Source: Alicyclobacillus fructus
GTDB lineage: Bacteria > Bacillota > Bacilli > Alicyclobacillales > Alicyclobacillaceae
DNA length: 54,088 bases
Direction: 5' to 3'
Assembly (NCBI RefSeq): GCF_017329605.1
Contig: NZ_JAFMTY010000023.1
Coordinates: 1 to 54,088 of the forward strand
The notes beneath the pieces were generated by a model. That model saw nothing but the letters and a program-made list of their open reading frames with translations, was not told the DNA's origin and did not search any database. Below, one piece after another: positions 17,923-26,525 of this stretch. Made by a program: the position numbers and the translations under genes. How positions within the stretch are numbered: the stretch's first letter is position 1; every line of letters begins with the position of its first letter.

Positions 17923-18780
17923 CTACACCATGCCCGCGGCTTCCTGAAGCTCCATGGCGTGCATGAGGTTGGCGAAAATTTGCACGGTCGTCACGGCCCC
18001 CACGCCGCCCGGCGTCGGGGTGTAGGCCTTCGTCTTTGCCGCCGCTTCTGGGGCGAGATCGCCCTGCACATCCCCGTTTTCTGCCTGGGAAATGCCCACA
18101 TCGACGACCGTCAGATGCTCATGGACCATGTCCGGCCCGAGCAGCCCACCCTTTCCAACCGCGACGATGGCGATTTCGCTGTCCCGCAGGTGCGCGCGCA
18201 CGTCACGCGTGTGCTCGTGGCATGCCGCCACCGTCGCTCCTTCCGCGATCAGCAGATGCAAAAGCGGCATGCCGACGGTCTGGCCGCAGCCGACGAGTGT
18301 CACGTCTGCGCCTTTCAGCTGGTATCCGTAGTGCTTGAGCAGGCGGATGCAGGCGAGGGGAGTGGCCGGATACAGCGCGGCTTCCGGGGTCGGCTTGGCG
18401 AACGAGTGGCACGGGGACAGGCCGTCCACGTCCTTCAGGGCGTGAATGGCGCCGACCACGCGCTGCACGTCGACGTCCTGCGCGAGCGGCATCTCGATCA
18501 TGATCCCGTGGACAGAAGGATCTTCGTTGAGCGCCTGGATCTCGCGGGCGATGTCCTCCGTGTCGCTCTGATGTGGCAGCTCGATCACGTCGCACTGGAT
18601 GCCGAGCCGCTCGGCGATGCGCTTCTTCTGTGCCGCGTACACGCTGGCGGCGTGATCGTCATTGGCGAGCAACGTCACGAGCTTCGGCTGCACGCCGCGG
18701 GACTTCCAGGCTTCTACACGCTTTCTCACGTCGTGCGACAAGGCCTTCGCGACCGGCCGGCCGAGCAGTTGTTTCGGCAT
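17923..18780 (-). CDS. folD: Divergent FolD: methylenetetrahydrofolate dehydrogenase/cyclohydrolase family
   Basis: This 285-residue protein has the FolD fold. The catalytic Tyr-x3-Lys appears as VYAAQK near residue 50, KDVDG is kept, and the C-terminal PTPGGVGAVTT matches the family. It departs from ordinary FolD where the NADP loop normally reads GRSxxVGxP (here GCGQTVGMP). The usual QLPLP is IEMPLA, so the catalytic-site Gln appears to be Glu. It may have altered cofactor use or activity. A ZTP riboswitch precedes it, tying it to one-carbon and purine supply. The ATG has an AGGAGG site. Confidence 0.85.
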   Translation of the reverse strand: MPKQLLGRPVAKALSHDVRKRVEAWKSRGVQPKLVTLLANDDHAASVYAAQKKRIAERLGIQCDVIELPHQSDTEDIAREIQALNEDPSVHGIMIEMPLAQDVDVQRVVGAIHALKDVDGLSPCHSFAKPTPEAALYPATPLACIRLLKHYGYQLKGADVTLVGCGQTVGMPLLHLLIAEGATVAACHEHTRDVRAHLRDSEIAIVAVGKGGLLGPDMVHEHLTVVDVGISQAENGDVQGDLAPEAAAKTKAYTPTPGGVGAVTTVQIFANLMHAMELQEAAGMV

Positions 18781-18845
18781 GGCGGGACAACCTCCTGAGA
18801 ATAGGATCCCTCTCGTGCAAGTGGTTTAGCCAGATTCTTGCGTGT

Positions 18846-18947
18846 ACAAATGCAAACGACCGCCTGGGTGATTGGGCCCAGGCGGTCGGCGGATATCGCT
18901 GTGCTCCCTCGTGGTGCTCCACGCTAAGCCGCCAGTCGCACAGCGGA
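18846..18947 (-). ncRNA. ZTP (pfl) riboswitch with terminator, upstream of folD
   Basis: Read on the minus strand, an 8-bp P1 helix (18945-18938 with 18904-18897) encloses the conserved GACTGGCGG and a small GTGG-CCAC hairpin (18922-18911). The pseudoknot-forming CCGCCTGGGC follows at about 18885. That last segment is also the 5' arm of an 11-bp terminator stem (18887-18877 with 18868-18858) followed by GTTTGCATTTG. This is the standard ZTP-aptamer-over-terminator design: ligand binding would hold the CCGCCTGGGC strand and allow folD transcription. ZTP rises when 10-formyl-THF is short. Confidence 0.9.
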
Positions 18948-18956
18948 ACAGTTTCA

Positions 18957-18985
18957 ATTGTGAGTGCGAGTAGGAGCTTGTACAA
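18957..18985 (-). promoter_or_regulatory. Promoter of the ZTP riboswitch/folD transcript
   Basis: On the minus strand TTGTAC (18985-18980) and CACAAT (18962-18957) are 17 bases apart. The start of transcription would fall near 18950, immediately before the aptamer P1 helix, which supports the call. Confidence 0.55.
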
Positions 18986-19359
18986 GCAGGCAAAAGGAAA
19001 GCGCGGCGTTTCAGCGCTTCCACTGAGAATATAGCAGGATGGGACGAGGCGCGCAAGGGCGCCTCGGGCAGAAGATGCCCCAGCGTTCCATCGTTACAAC
19101 GGCGTCAGGAGGGTTGTGAGAAAGCACCTCGTACAGCTGTGGGAATCAGCCCAGCTGCACCAAGCGAATGCAACCAATGCACGCATGGAGACCCTGCAAC
19201 ACGAGGAAAGCCGAGCGACCACGTTTGACAGATGGCCCGAATTTCCCAGGGAGAGAGAGGAATTTCGTCGCGAAACGTTGTATACATCAACAAGACGCTT
19301 TTCAAACCTTTCTGACGGCTTGACCTGGTGGGGGGCTTGTCCGCCTCGTCGGCTTCTAC
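18986..19359. other. Gap before the exporter gene; nothing recognised
   Basis: No frame here has a convincing start with a ribosome site or a recognisable family motif. One GC-rich hairpin (GAGGCGC with GCGCCTC) lies near 19049-19068 without a U-run. The region probably holds the promoter of the downstream plus-strand exporter gene, but none could be placed. Confidence 0.4.
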
Positions 19360-20606
19360 GTGCCGCCGGCGCCGTTTCGCAGGCTCTGGGCTTCAGAGGC
19401 GGCGCGGGTATTCGGTGGGCAGCTTTTGGCCATCGTGCTTCCGTGGATTTATCTTCGGGCCGTGCATTCGCCTGAGACCTACGGCTTCCTGATGACTTTG
19501 ACTTCCATTCCACGGGTTCTCGGTTCTGCCTCGTCCGCGTGGTGGAATCAGCGACACCCGGCCGTGACCGTGATGCGCCGCGCTTCTTGGGTGGCCGCAC
19601 TCATGGCGGCTGGTGTCGCTTCGACAGTGTCGTTTTCGCACATCTGGACCTTGATCCCTTTCATGATCGTGATGGCGTTCACGGAAGGCGTGTACTTTCC
19701 CGCCGTGGGCACGGCCGTTCCTGAGTTGCTTCCCGAGGAGTCCTGGCAGCAGGCGAACGCGCTGATCCAGGGAACCAACCAAGTTGGGCGCATGGTCGCG
19801 AGTTTTGTGTTCGCGCCCTTCGTCACAAAAATCGCCTATTGGGCGTCCTGTGCGGGCGTCGCCGCGCTGTATCTGCTCACGAGCTTGGTTCTTCCTCGAT
19901 CACGACCTCACCCGACGTCGAGCGAAGAGCGCCCTGAGGCGACAACGAGCGCGAGCGGCGCGGACGGGGCTGAAGGCGAGTCAACCTCGGAGGGGAATTC
20001 GCGCCGTTTCTGGCGCAGCCCGCATTCCTCCTTCTCTTAGGTCTCACGCTCGGAATCAACCTGGGCTACCTTGGGCCGACCGGTGTCGGCATCCCTCTTT
20101 TTGTCTCTTCCGCATTGCGCGGGAATGCCTCGACCTACGCACTGATGGTCGGGTGTGAAGCGGCCGGATCGTTCGCGGGCATGTTGCTTCTCCTGTTCAC
20201 GAGCAGATTTCGCGTGTCCGTGCACCTGTTGTTGGGCGGTCTGTACGTGGGCACGATGATGTGGCTTCTCATCCCGCTCTATCCGCACGTTGCGTGGTGC
20301 GCTTGTCTGATGGCGCTCAGCATGGCAGCCTTTGTTTGGGTCAACATTCAGTCCATTTCGCTCATCCAGATCTGGTTTCGCGGTTCTTCTCTTGCGCCGG
20401 TGATGTCCATCCTGTGGACGGCTGCCATGGTGCTGGGACCCGTTTCGTATGCGGTCGACGGGGCGCTCCTGAAGTGGCTGTCCATTCAGGCGTTGTTTAT
20501 CGCATCTGCTTGTTTCATCGGGTTCGTGGTGACGGTGGCGTTCATCTGCGTCTTGGTCAAGCCGGCGTGGATACCTCAGCAGCCAAAAGCGCCGGAGATG
20601 TCATGA
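19360..20606 (+). pseudogene. MFS exporter (EntS-like, MFS_3) with a single frameshift
   Basis: The first 200 residues from a GTG at 19360 cover six membrane helices (for example RVFGGQLLAIVLPWIYLRAV, PRVLGSASSAWW and IVMAFTEGVYFPAVGTAVPELLP). The frame then runs off at 20040. The next frame, open from 19974, carries the second half with the remaining helices to 20606. Adding one G in the GGGG run at 19992-19995 joins them through EGEFAPFLAQPAF into one protein of about 415 residues in the MFS_3 group. It is either a true one-base deletion or a homopolymer read error. The GTG has no good ribosome site. Confidence 0.75.
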
Positions 20607-20732
20607 CGCATGATAGGAGCGAGCTGTGCACCGGGCATTCTATCGCTGTTCTCCTACGCATCACGCTGCCCCGGTTGTCGCCGAAACCAATCGGGGCGCA
20701 ACATCCTTTCCTGGGCTGAGCCTCTCCGGGCA

Positions 20733-21548
20733 TCAGGACGCGGGCGGGCTCGGCTGGTTGAAACCGTATGGTACATTGAATCCGTCGGTATCGGAGTCGG
20801 GAGAGGACGGCACCGAGACCACCGCATTGTTTTGCACCATGTAGCCACCGTCCGACATCGTCAGGCCCGGGTTACGGCCGTTCACGGTGCCGGGATCGAA
20901 CGTGGTCTCGCCGTAATTGGCAAGCGTGGCGATCCGGCCGCCAATCTCAGGCGCCTCTTGGATCCACTCGGCAGAGGATCCTGGGCCGGAGTAGGACTGC
21001 GTGGTCGAGAACGTCTCATTGCGCGTGACGTCCGTCAAGGTGATGGTCCAAGTCCCGTTGCCGTTGTTGTGAATGTGAGCGCTCATGTGATCGCCAGGGG
21101 AGATGGTCATGGACGAGATGACGGTCTCGGGGGCGGGAAGGATCTCCCACCAGGCGTCGTATTGCGCGTGGCCGTTCACATAGTCCTGCTCCGTGCCCGT
21201 CTGGATGAGATCGCTGTTGTTAAAACCATCAATACCAATCCAGCTGGATGAGTACGTATTTTTCTTGGACGGGCTGACGGCGGGCACAATCCAGTTGCCC
21301 GTGATGTCGTTGTACGTGCTGCCGGTAACCGCGTACCCGGACCAGTTCGACGCTGACCAGCCAAAGCTGGACGCCTCGATGGTGTTCGGTCTCGGCGCCG
21401 TGCTCGGCGAGAGCGCTTGCCGCGGCGCATGATAGATGGCGGGTGCGGCGGGCGCCACAGCGAGTTGAGGCCATGCCGCGAGTGCCCCAGCCGCGAAAAG
21501 CGATGCGGTCGCCAGAGCCGGCGCTTTCCATGCCGTGGTGAGAGTCAT
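20733..21548 (-). CDS. Secreted G1-family (glutamic) acid endopeptidase
   Basis: This is a 271-residue preproprotein. Residues 1 to about 30 are a signal peptide, then a Pro/Ala-rich propeptide, then the mature domain from about SSFGWSASNWSGYAV. The catalytic Gln/Glu pair of the eqolisin fold should lie in the segments GHAQYDAWWEILP and SSAEWIQEAPEIG. Members are pepstatin-insensitive acid proteases, and an acid- and heat-stable one is known from Alicyclobacillus. The ATG at 21548 has GGGGGA upstream; the longer frame lacks a site. Two lysines and few acidic residues fit an extracellular acid habitat. Confidence 0.88.
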   Translation of the reverse strand: MTLTTAWKAPALATASLFAAGALAAWPQLAVAPAAPAIYHAPRQALSPSTAPRPNTIEASSFGWSASNWSGYAVTGSTYNDITGNWIVPAVSPSKKNTYSSSWIGIDGFNNSDLIQTGTEQDYVNGHAQYDAWWEILPAPETVISSMTISPGDHMSAHIHNNGNGTWTITLTDVTRNETFSTTQSYSGPGSSAEWIQEAPEIGGRIATLANYGETTFDPGTVNGRNPGLTMSDGGYMVQNNAVVSVPSSPDSDTDGFNVPYGFNQPSPPAS

Positions 21549-21666
21549 GCACAGATCCCCCTTTGAGTGGCGCGAAGTGAAAAGGAGCGAACCTCGTGAA
21601 GCCCGCTCCCTCACCAATATTCAAAACAGTTTGGCCAGAATCCTCTGGTGGGGCCTTCCATCCCGC

Positions 21667-22197
21667 TCACCAGTTCGCGGGCAGCATGGTGTAACATGCG
21701 GCGAAGCAGAGGGCGCCCGCGATGACACACGGGGTGAAAAGCGCCGTAAACCGCGCGGCGCGGCGGGGGCTCGCGAGGCTCTTCCTCCAGACCACCGCGT
21801 ACCAGGGGAATAGAAGCGTCATGGTGACCAGGGAAGCCAGATCAAAATGAATGTCCTGCGGGAGAATGGGGATCATCAATTGAAAATTCGGCGTGGGATG
21901 CCGGGCAACGTACAACGCGGTCAGCATCACGAGCGGAAGCGTGGCGGCCGCGAGCTTCCGCGCGAAGTGCTGCATGCCGCTGTTCTGGTAGGAGGCGTAC
22001 CAAATGCCGCCCCAGATGGCGGCGTACAGCGCAAAGGCGACAGGACCCGAGATGGCGTAGCCGTAGGATCCCGTCAGTGGGATGGACAGAATCGACAGAA
22101 CGGCGCACACAAGGTAAAGGGCGAGCATGATGACGCTTTGAGATGCGAAGAAGGCCGCCATCGCTGCCCAGGGAGTCCTGCGCTCCACGGAGGACAT
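21667..22197 (-). CDS. Membrane protein of unknown function
   Basis: This 176-residue protein has four to five hydrophobic segments: about residues 14-40, 45-68, 83-100, 120-140 and 152-172. Start ATG has GAGGAGGT six bases upstream, so it is a real gene. No family motif was recognised. It lies 118 bases upstream of the acid endopeptidase on the same strand and could share its transcript. A link to secretion is only positional. Confidence 0.65.
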   Translation of the reverse strand: MSSVERRTPWAAMAAFFASQSVIMLALYLVCAVLSILSIPLTGSYGYAISGPVAFALYAAIWGGIWYASYQNSGMQHFARKLAAATLPLVMLTALYVARHPTPNFQLMIPILPQDIHFDLASLVTMTLLFPWYAVVWRKSLASPRRAARFTALFTPCVIAGALCFAACYTMLPANW

Positions 22198-22334
22198 GGA
22201 CCTACCTCCTCAACCAATCTTTTCTTTCCTTTTACCATGTGATAGCAGACGGGTCAACGCCGTTTTGGGCTTCGCATACGGAGTAGGTCGGGTATGATGG
22301 GGTTGGCAACGTGTCCATCAAGGAGGCAACATCC

Positions 22335-23498
22335 ATGCAGGAACTCTCAGGCCACACGCGCGGGCTCGCCTTCGCCAGCATGCGCCGCTTCGCCGATCTC
22401 GTCGCCGACGAACCGGACGCTATCATCCTCACCATCGGCCAACCCCACTTTCCTACCCCCGCGCACATTGCGGAGGCGGCCAAGCGGGCCATTGACGAGG
22501 GCTTCACGTCGTACACGCCGAACCGAGGCATCCGCCCGCTGCGTGAAGCCGCCTCTGCCTACTACGAGCGCTTCACCGGGCATCGATATGATCCAGATCG
22601 CGAGGTGCTCGTCACCGTGGGGACCACGCACGCTATCGACATCGCCGCGCGGGCGCTCCTCGCGCCAGGCGACGAAGTGATCATCCCTGCGCCCGCTTAC
22701 CCCGGCTATGAGGGCGCCGTGCGTTTGGCGGGCGGCCATCCCGTCTTCGCCGACACGCGGTCTACGGGCTTTCTCCTGACGCCAGACGCGCTGCGAGCGT
22801 CCATCACGCCGCGCACGAAAATGCTCATTCTCGCCTCTCCCGCCAATCCGACTGGCACCGTCTACAGCGAGGATGAGCTTTCCGCGCTCGCCCGCGTGTG
22901 TGTCGAGCGGGATCTGTACGTGTTGTCGGACGAAATTTATGCTGAGCTTCAGTTTGACGGATCGCCCGCCAGCATTTCGCGCATGCCGGGGATGCGGGAT
23001 CGGACCCTCGTCATTCATGGGCTGTCGAAGTCGCACAGCATGACCGGCTGGCGCATCGGGTTTGCGTTCGCGCCGGCGCCCATCGCCGCGGAGATGGCGA
23101 AAGCCGCGCAGTTCAGCGTGAGCTGCCCGTCGAGCATCAGCCAAATGGCGGCGCTTGAAGCGCTGCGCCATGGCCACGGCGACAGCGCACCCATGCGCGA
23201 GACGTATCGCATGAATCGCGATCTCGCCATGCAGGCGCTCCGAGGCATGGGCGTGCCGGTGGTCGAGCCCGCGGGCGCCTTTTACGTCTTTCCCGAATTG
23301 CCGAAGGCGTTAGGTATGACGTCGGACGCCTTCTGCGAAGCGCTCGCGCGCGAGGCACACGTGGCGCTCGTCTCCGGGACGTGCTTCACGCACTACGGCG
23401 AGGGGTATGTGCGTATTTCGCTCGCGTGCCCTCCGGAGGCGTTGCAGGAAGCGCTCGGCCGGGTCGTGCAGTTCGTCGAGCGGCGCCGGCAAGGATGA
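22335..23498 (+). CDS. patA: PLP aminotransferase, probably N-acetyl-LL-diaminopimelate aminotransferase
   Basis: This is a 387-residue class I fold aminotransferase. The substrate block SYTPNRGIRPLREAAS, ASPANPTGTVY, SDEIYAEL and the PLP lysine in HGLSKSHSMTGWRIGF are all present. The ATG at 22335 has AAGGAGG eight bases upstream; a GTG eight codons earlier is less likely. The next genes on the opposite strand are the acetyl-diaminopimelate deacetylase and DapH, so PatA-type function in lysine and cell-wall precursor synthesis is the natural reading. Aromatic or other class I aminotransferase activity cannot be excluded. Confidence 0.82.
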   Translation: MQELSGHTRGLAFASMRRFADLVADEPDAIILTIGQPHFPTPAHIAEAAKRAIDEGFTSYTPNRGIRPLREAASAYYERFTGHRYDPDREVLVTVGTTHAIDIAARALLAPGDEVIIPAPAYPGYEGAVRLAGGHPVFADTRSTGFLLTPDALRASITPRTKMLILASPANPTGTVYSEDELSALARVCVERDLYVLSDEIYAELQFDGSPASISRMPGMRDRTLVIHGLSKSHSMTGWRIGFAFAPAPIAAEMAKAAQFSVSCPSSISQMAALEALRHGHGDSAPMRETYRMNRDLAMQALRGMGVPVVEPAGAFYVFPELPKALGMTSDAFCEALAREAHVALVSGTCFTHYGEGYVRISLACPPEALQEALGRVVQFVERRRQG

Positions 23499-23639
23499 GA
23501 CTGCTTGAAGCGGACGGGCATGGGGCAGCGCCGGTCGCATGGGGCTGGGGCGCATGAGATAGCCGCGGCGGGCGGGATCGCATGAAACGGGCCCGCGAGG
23601 CCCACATTATGGGCGAACCCGTCCGCTGGAGGCGATGGC

Positions 23640-23756
23640 ATGCGTACGAAATCGAGACGAACCCGGGTCGCCGTCGGCGCCGTGCTGTTTGCGCTGATTG
23701 CCGCCATGCTGCTCTTGTTCCGCGTGCACCGTTACTTCATCATGCACTGGCTCTGA
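23640..23756 (+). CDS. Small single-pass membrane peptide, 38 residues
   Basis: A GGAGG site lies seven bases before the ATG. The peptide has a strongly basic N-terminus (RTKSRRTR), one hydrophobic helix at about residues 10-26 (VAVGAVLFALIAAMLLLF), and a His/Arg-containing tail. The stop is five bases before the convergent deacetylase end. The sequence is codon-biased like a real gene, but there is no family match I can name. Role unknown. Confidence 0.5.
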   Translation: MRTKSRRTRVAVGAVLFALIAAMLLLFRVHRYFIMHWL

Positions 23757-23761
23757 GGCCA

Positions 23762-24889
23762 TCACGCCTCGTACCGGCGCTCGGCGAAATACGGGATGAG
23801 CACGCGCAGCGCCACGTCGATGCAGCGCTCGTCCGGCAGCATTTTCGCATGGTGCAGACCGTACGGCGTGGCGGCGCCGAGCCAGAACAAAAACCCGGGG
23901 ATTTCCCGCAGGAAGTACCCGAAGTCCTCGCCCGTCATCGCGGGCGGCACCTCGTGGACCTCTGCGATTTTCGACTCCGCGACAAACTGCATGAACCCGC
24001 GGGTCAGGCGCTCGTCGTTGTACACCTGATAGTAATTCGCGCCGTAGTCGATCTCGGCCTGACAGTTGAACATTCGCTCGATGCCCGCCACCACGGCCTC
24101 AATCCGGTTCTTCAGCCGAGGCATCGTCGCTGCGTTCAGCGCGCGGATGGTGCCTTCGAGCCGGGCGCGATCGGCAATGATGTTCATCTTGGTACCCGAC
24201 TCGAGACGCCCGACGGTGATCACGGCGCTGTCCAGCGGATCCACGTTGCGCGCGACGATGGTCTGGAGCGCCGTCACGAGGTGCGCGCCGGCCACCACCA
24301 TGTCGTTGGCCCGATGCGGATAGGCCGCGTGTCCGCCTTGGCCGACGAGATCGACGAACAGCTCGGACGTATTGGCGAACAGCACGCCGGGGCGGATGCC
24401 GATCTCGCCCACGGCCATGTCCGGCTGCACGTGGAGCGCGAAGATCATCTCCGGCCGCACGGCCTGAAATGCGTCGCTTGCGAGCATCGGCTGCGCCCCG
24501 CCTGGGCCTTCTTCGGCGGGCTGGAAGACGAGGACGAGATCGTCCAAGGGCGGATGGTGCGCGAAGTGTTGCGCGAGGCCGAGCGCGACGGCCATGTGCA
24601 CGTCGTGGCCGCAGGCGTGCATCATGCCCGGATGGCGCGATGCAAAGGGCGCGCCCGTTTCCTCGGCCACAGGCAGCCCGTCCATGTCCGCGCGCCAGCC
24701 GACGCGCCGCTTGGGACTCTGGCCCCGGATGAGGGCGATGATCCCTGTTTCCCACGTGCGAATCTCCATGTGATCCTGGGGCAGCGCGCGCAGATACTGC
24801 AACAGCAGTTTCTGTGTCTCAAACTCGCGAAAGCCGGGCTCGGGAATCTGGTGCAGCGCGCGCCGCGCCTCGTACACGTTCCAATCCAT
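23762..24889 (-). CDS. ykuR: N-acetyldiaminopimelate deacetylase (M20 peptidase family)
   Basis: This 375-residue zinc-dependent amidohydrolase removes the acetyl group from N-acetyl-LL-diaminopimelate. The M20 motifs are [10 protein letters not shown] (first metal-site Asp), [23 protein letters not shown] (catalytic Glu pair) and [30 protein letters not shown] near the end supplies further ligands. The ATG at 24889 overlaps the dapH stop as TGATG, and is preferred to a GTG one codon earlier. It forms a coupled pair with dapH. Confidence 0.9.
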   Translation of the reverse strand: MDWNVYEARRALHQIPEPGFREFETQKLLLQYLRALPQDHMEIRTWETGIIALIRGQSPKRRVGWRADMDGLPVAEETGAPFASRHPGMMHACGHDVHMAVALGLAQHFAHHPPLDDLVLVFQPAEEGPGGAQPMLASDAFQAVRPEMIFALHVQPDMAVGEIGIRPGVLFANTSELFVDLVGQGGHAAYPHRANDMVVAGAHLVTALQTIVARNVDPLDSAVITVGRLESGTKMNIIADRARLEGTIRALNAATMPRLKNRIEAVVAGIERMFNCQAEIDYGANYYQVYNDERLTRGFMQFVAESKIAEVHEVPPAMTGEDFGYFLREIPGFLFWLGAATPYGLHHAKMLPDERCIDVALRVLIPYFAERRYEA

Positions 24890-25593
24890 CACAGGCGCCT
24901 CAGTTCTTCTTTGATCTCGATTTTGCTCGCGGCCACGTCTTCAATCCGCTTGATGACCTTCGCGGGCACGCCCGCCACCACGGTCCCCGGGGGCACGTCT
25001 TCAATCACCACGGCGCCGGCGGCCACCACCGAACCTCTGCCCACGCGCACGCCTTCGAGGATGACCGCGTTTGCCCCGACGAGTACGTTGTCCTCGATGA
25101 CCACCGGCTTCGCCGAAGGCGGCTCAATGACGCCCGCCAGCACCGCGCCCGCGCCGATGTGGCAGTTGGCGCCGACGGTCGCGCGCCCGCCGAGTACGGC
25201 GCCCATGTCGATCATCGTGCCAGGCCCGACTTCGGCGCCGATGTTGATGATGGCGCCCATCATGATGACCGCGTTTTCGCCGATCTTCACCTTGTCGCGG
25301 ATGATGGCGCCGGGCTCGATGCGCGCCGGAATGTCCTTGAGATCCAAAAGCGGAATGGCGCTGTTCCGCCGATCCGCCTCCACCTCGAAATCCTCGATCA
25401 GCGCCCGATGTTCCTCGAGAAACGCCTGCACATCGCGCCATTCGCCAAACACGACGCCGGACGTGGGCCCGACGAACGGGCGAAGGGCTTCTGGGAACGT
25501 GATCTGATCCAGCTTGCCGCGCAGGTACACCTTCACGGGCGTCTTTTTCTTGCTTTCCGCAATATAACGAATGATTTCTTCAGCAGTCTGCAT
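24889..25593 (-). CDS. dapH: Tetrahydrodipicolinate N-acetyltransferase
   Basis: This 234-residue left-handed beta-helix acetyltransferase transfers acetyl from acetyl-CoA to tetrahydrodipicolinate, starting the acetyl branch of lysine and diaminopimelate synthesis. The N-terminal alpha domain (residues 1-80) is DapH-specific. Hexapeptide repeats run from about [20 protein letters not shown] to [15 protein letters not shown]. The ATG at 25593 has GGAGAGG eight bases upstream. It is divergent from deoD, with 98 bases between. Confidence 0.95.
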   Translation of the reverse strand: MQTAEEIIRYIAESKKKTPVKVYLRGKLDQITFPEALRPFVGPTSGVVFGEWRDVQAFLEEHRALIEDFEVEADRRNSAIPLLDLKDIPARIEPGAIIRDKVKIGENAVIMMGAIINIGAEVGPGTMIDMGAVLGGRATVGANCHIGAGAVLAGVIEPPSAKPVVIEDNVLVGANAVILEGVRVGRGSVVAAGAVVIEDVPPGTVVAGVPAKVIKRIEDVAASKIEIKEELRRL

Positions 25594-25630
25594 GATCCGA
25601 TTCCTCTCCACGTGAAATGTTCCGCGGCGC

Positions 25631-25659
25631 AACGCGCGATGCGCGCGCGTCGCGCGCGT
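25631..25659. other. Alternating CG/TG tract between dapH and deoD
   Basis: This 29-base stretch is almost pure alternating purine-pyrimidine (CGCGCG runs broken by AT and TC). Such tracts can adopt left-handed DNA under supercoiling. It lies directly upstream of the deoD -10 element. No protein site was recognised. Confidence 0.35.
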
Positions 25660-25667
25660 GATATGAT
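25659..25667 (+). promoter_or_regulatory. Extended -10 promoter of deoD
   Basis: TG-A-TATGAT is an extended -10 element 25 bases before the deoD ATG. No good -35 is visible in the CG-rich tract upstream, as is usual for extended -10 promoters. Confidence 0.45.
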
Positions 25668-25691
25668 CGCTTCAGAAAGGGAGGATGTTCC

Positions 25692-26399
25692 ATGAGCACG
25701 CATATCGGTGCCAAGCTGGGCGAGATCGCCGAACGTGTCCTGCTTCCGGGCGATCCGCTTCGGGCCAAGTATATCGCGAATACCTACCTCGAGGGTAGCG
25801 TCTGCTACAACGAGGTTCGGGGCATGTTCGGCTACACCGGCCGCTACAAAGGCGTGCCCGTCTCGGTCCAGGGCACGGGCATGGGCGTGCCGTCCATCAG
25901 CATTTACGCGCACGAGCTTCTCGCCGAGTATGGTGCCAAAACCCTCATTCGCGTCGGCACCTGCGGCGCCATCCGGCCTGACGTCCGCGTGCGCGACGTG
26001 ATCCTCGCCATGAGCGCTTCGACCAACAGCGCGCCGAACCGCCTCCGGTTTGGCCATGTCCAGTATGCGCCCACGGCCGACTTCGATCTCCTGCGAACCG
26101 CTCACGACATCGCCCGGGAACGGGGCACACCCGTCCACGTTGGATCGGTGATGACAACGGATCTATTTTACGCCGATGGAACGGCAGATTTGGAGCGCTG
26201 GGCGAAATTCGGTATGCTAGCGGTGGAGATGGAGAGTGCAGAACTATTCACCCTGGCCGCCCAGTTTGGCGCCCGCGCGCTGTCCGTGCTCACGGTGAGC
26301 GATCACGTCCTCACCGGCGAAGAGACAACCGCCGCCGAACGAGAGCGGTCCTTTGGCGATATGGTCGAGATCGCCTTGGAGACGGCCATCCAGTTTTAG
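25692..26399 (+). CDS. deoD: Purine nucleoside phosphorylase, DeoD type
   Basis: This 235-residue hexameric phosphorylase splits purine (deoxy)nucleosides with phosphate. STHIGAK at the N-terminus (His of the active site), [49 protein letters not shown] and TVSDH are the classic DeoD blocks. Asp in the last is the purine-protonating residue. The ATG has an AAAGGGAGG site. It is a single gene with its own promoter. Confidence 0.95.
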   Translation: MSTHIGAKLGEIAERVLLPGDPLRAKYIANTYLEGSVCYNEVRGMFGYTGRYKGVPVSVQGTGMGVPSISIYAHELLAEYGAKTLIRVGTCGAIRPDVRVRDVILAMSASTNSAPNRLRFGHVQYAPTADFDLLRTAHDIARERGTPVHVGSVMTTDLFYADGTADLERWAKFGMLAVEMESAELFTLAAQFGARALSVLTVSDHVLTGEETTAAERERSFGDMVEIALETAIQF

Positions 26400-26525
26400 G
26401 CCGCGCACTTGAGAACACCATCTCCGGCAACGCTCCGGCTCGCATACATCACCGGCTCCGCCGGAACACTGAGTTGGGGCGAAAGAAACAGAAATCACGT
26501 GTGGAGCAGGAAAGGGTGTTCTTTG

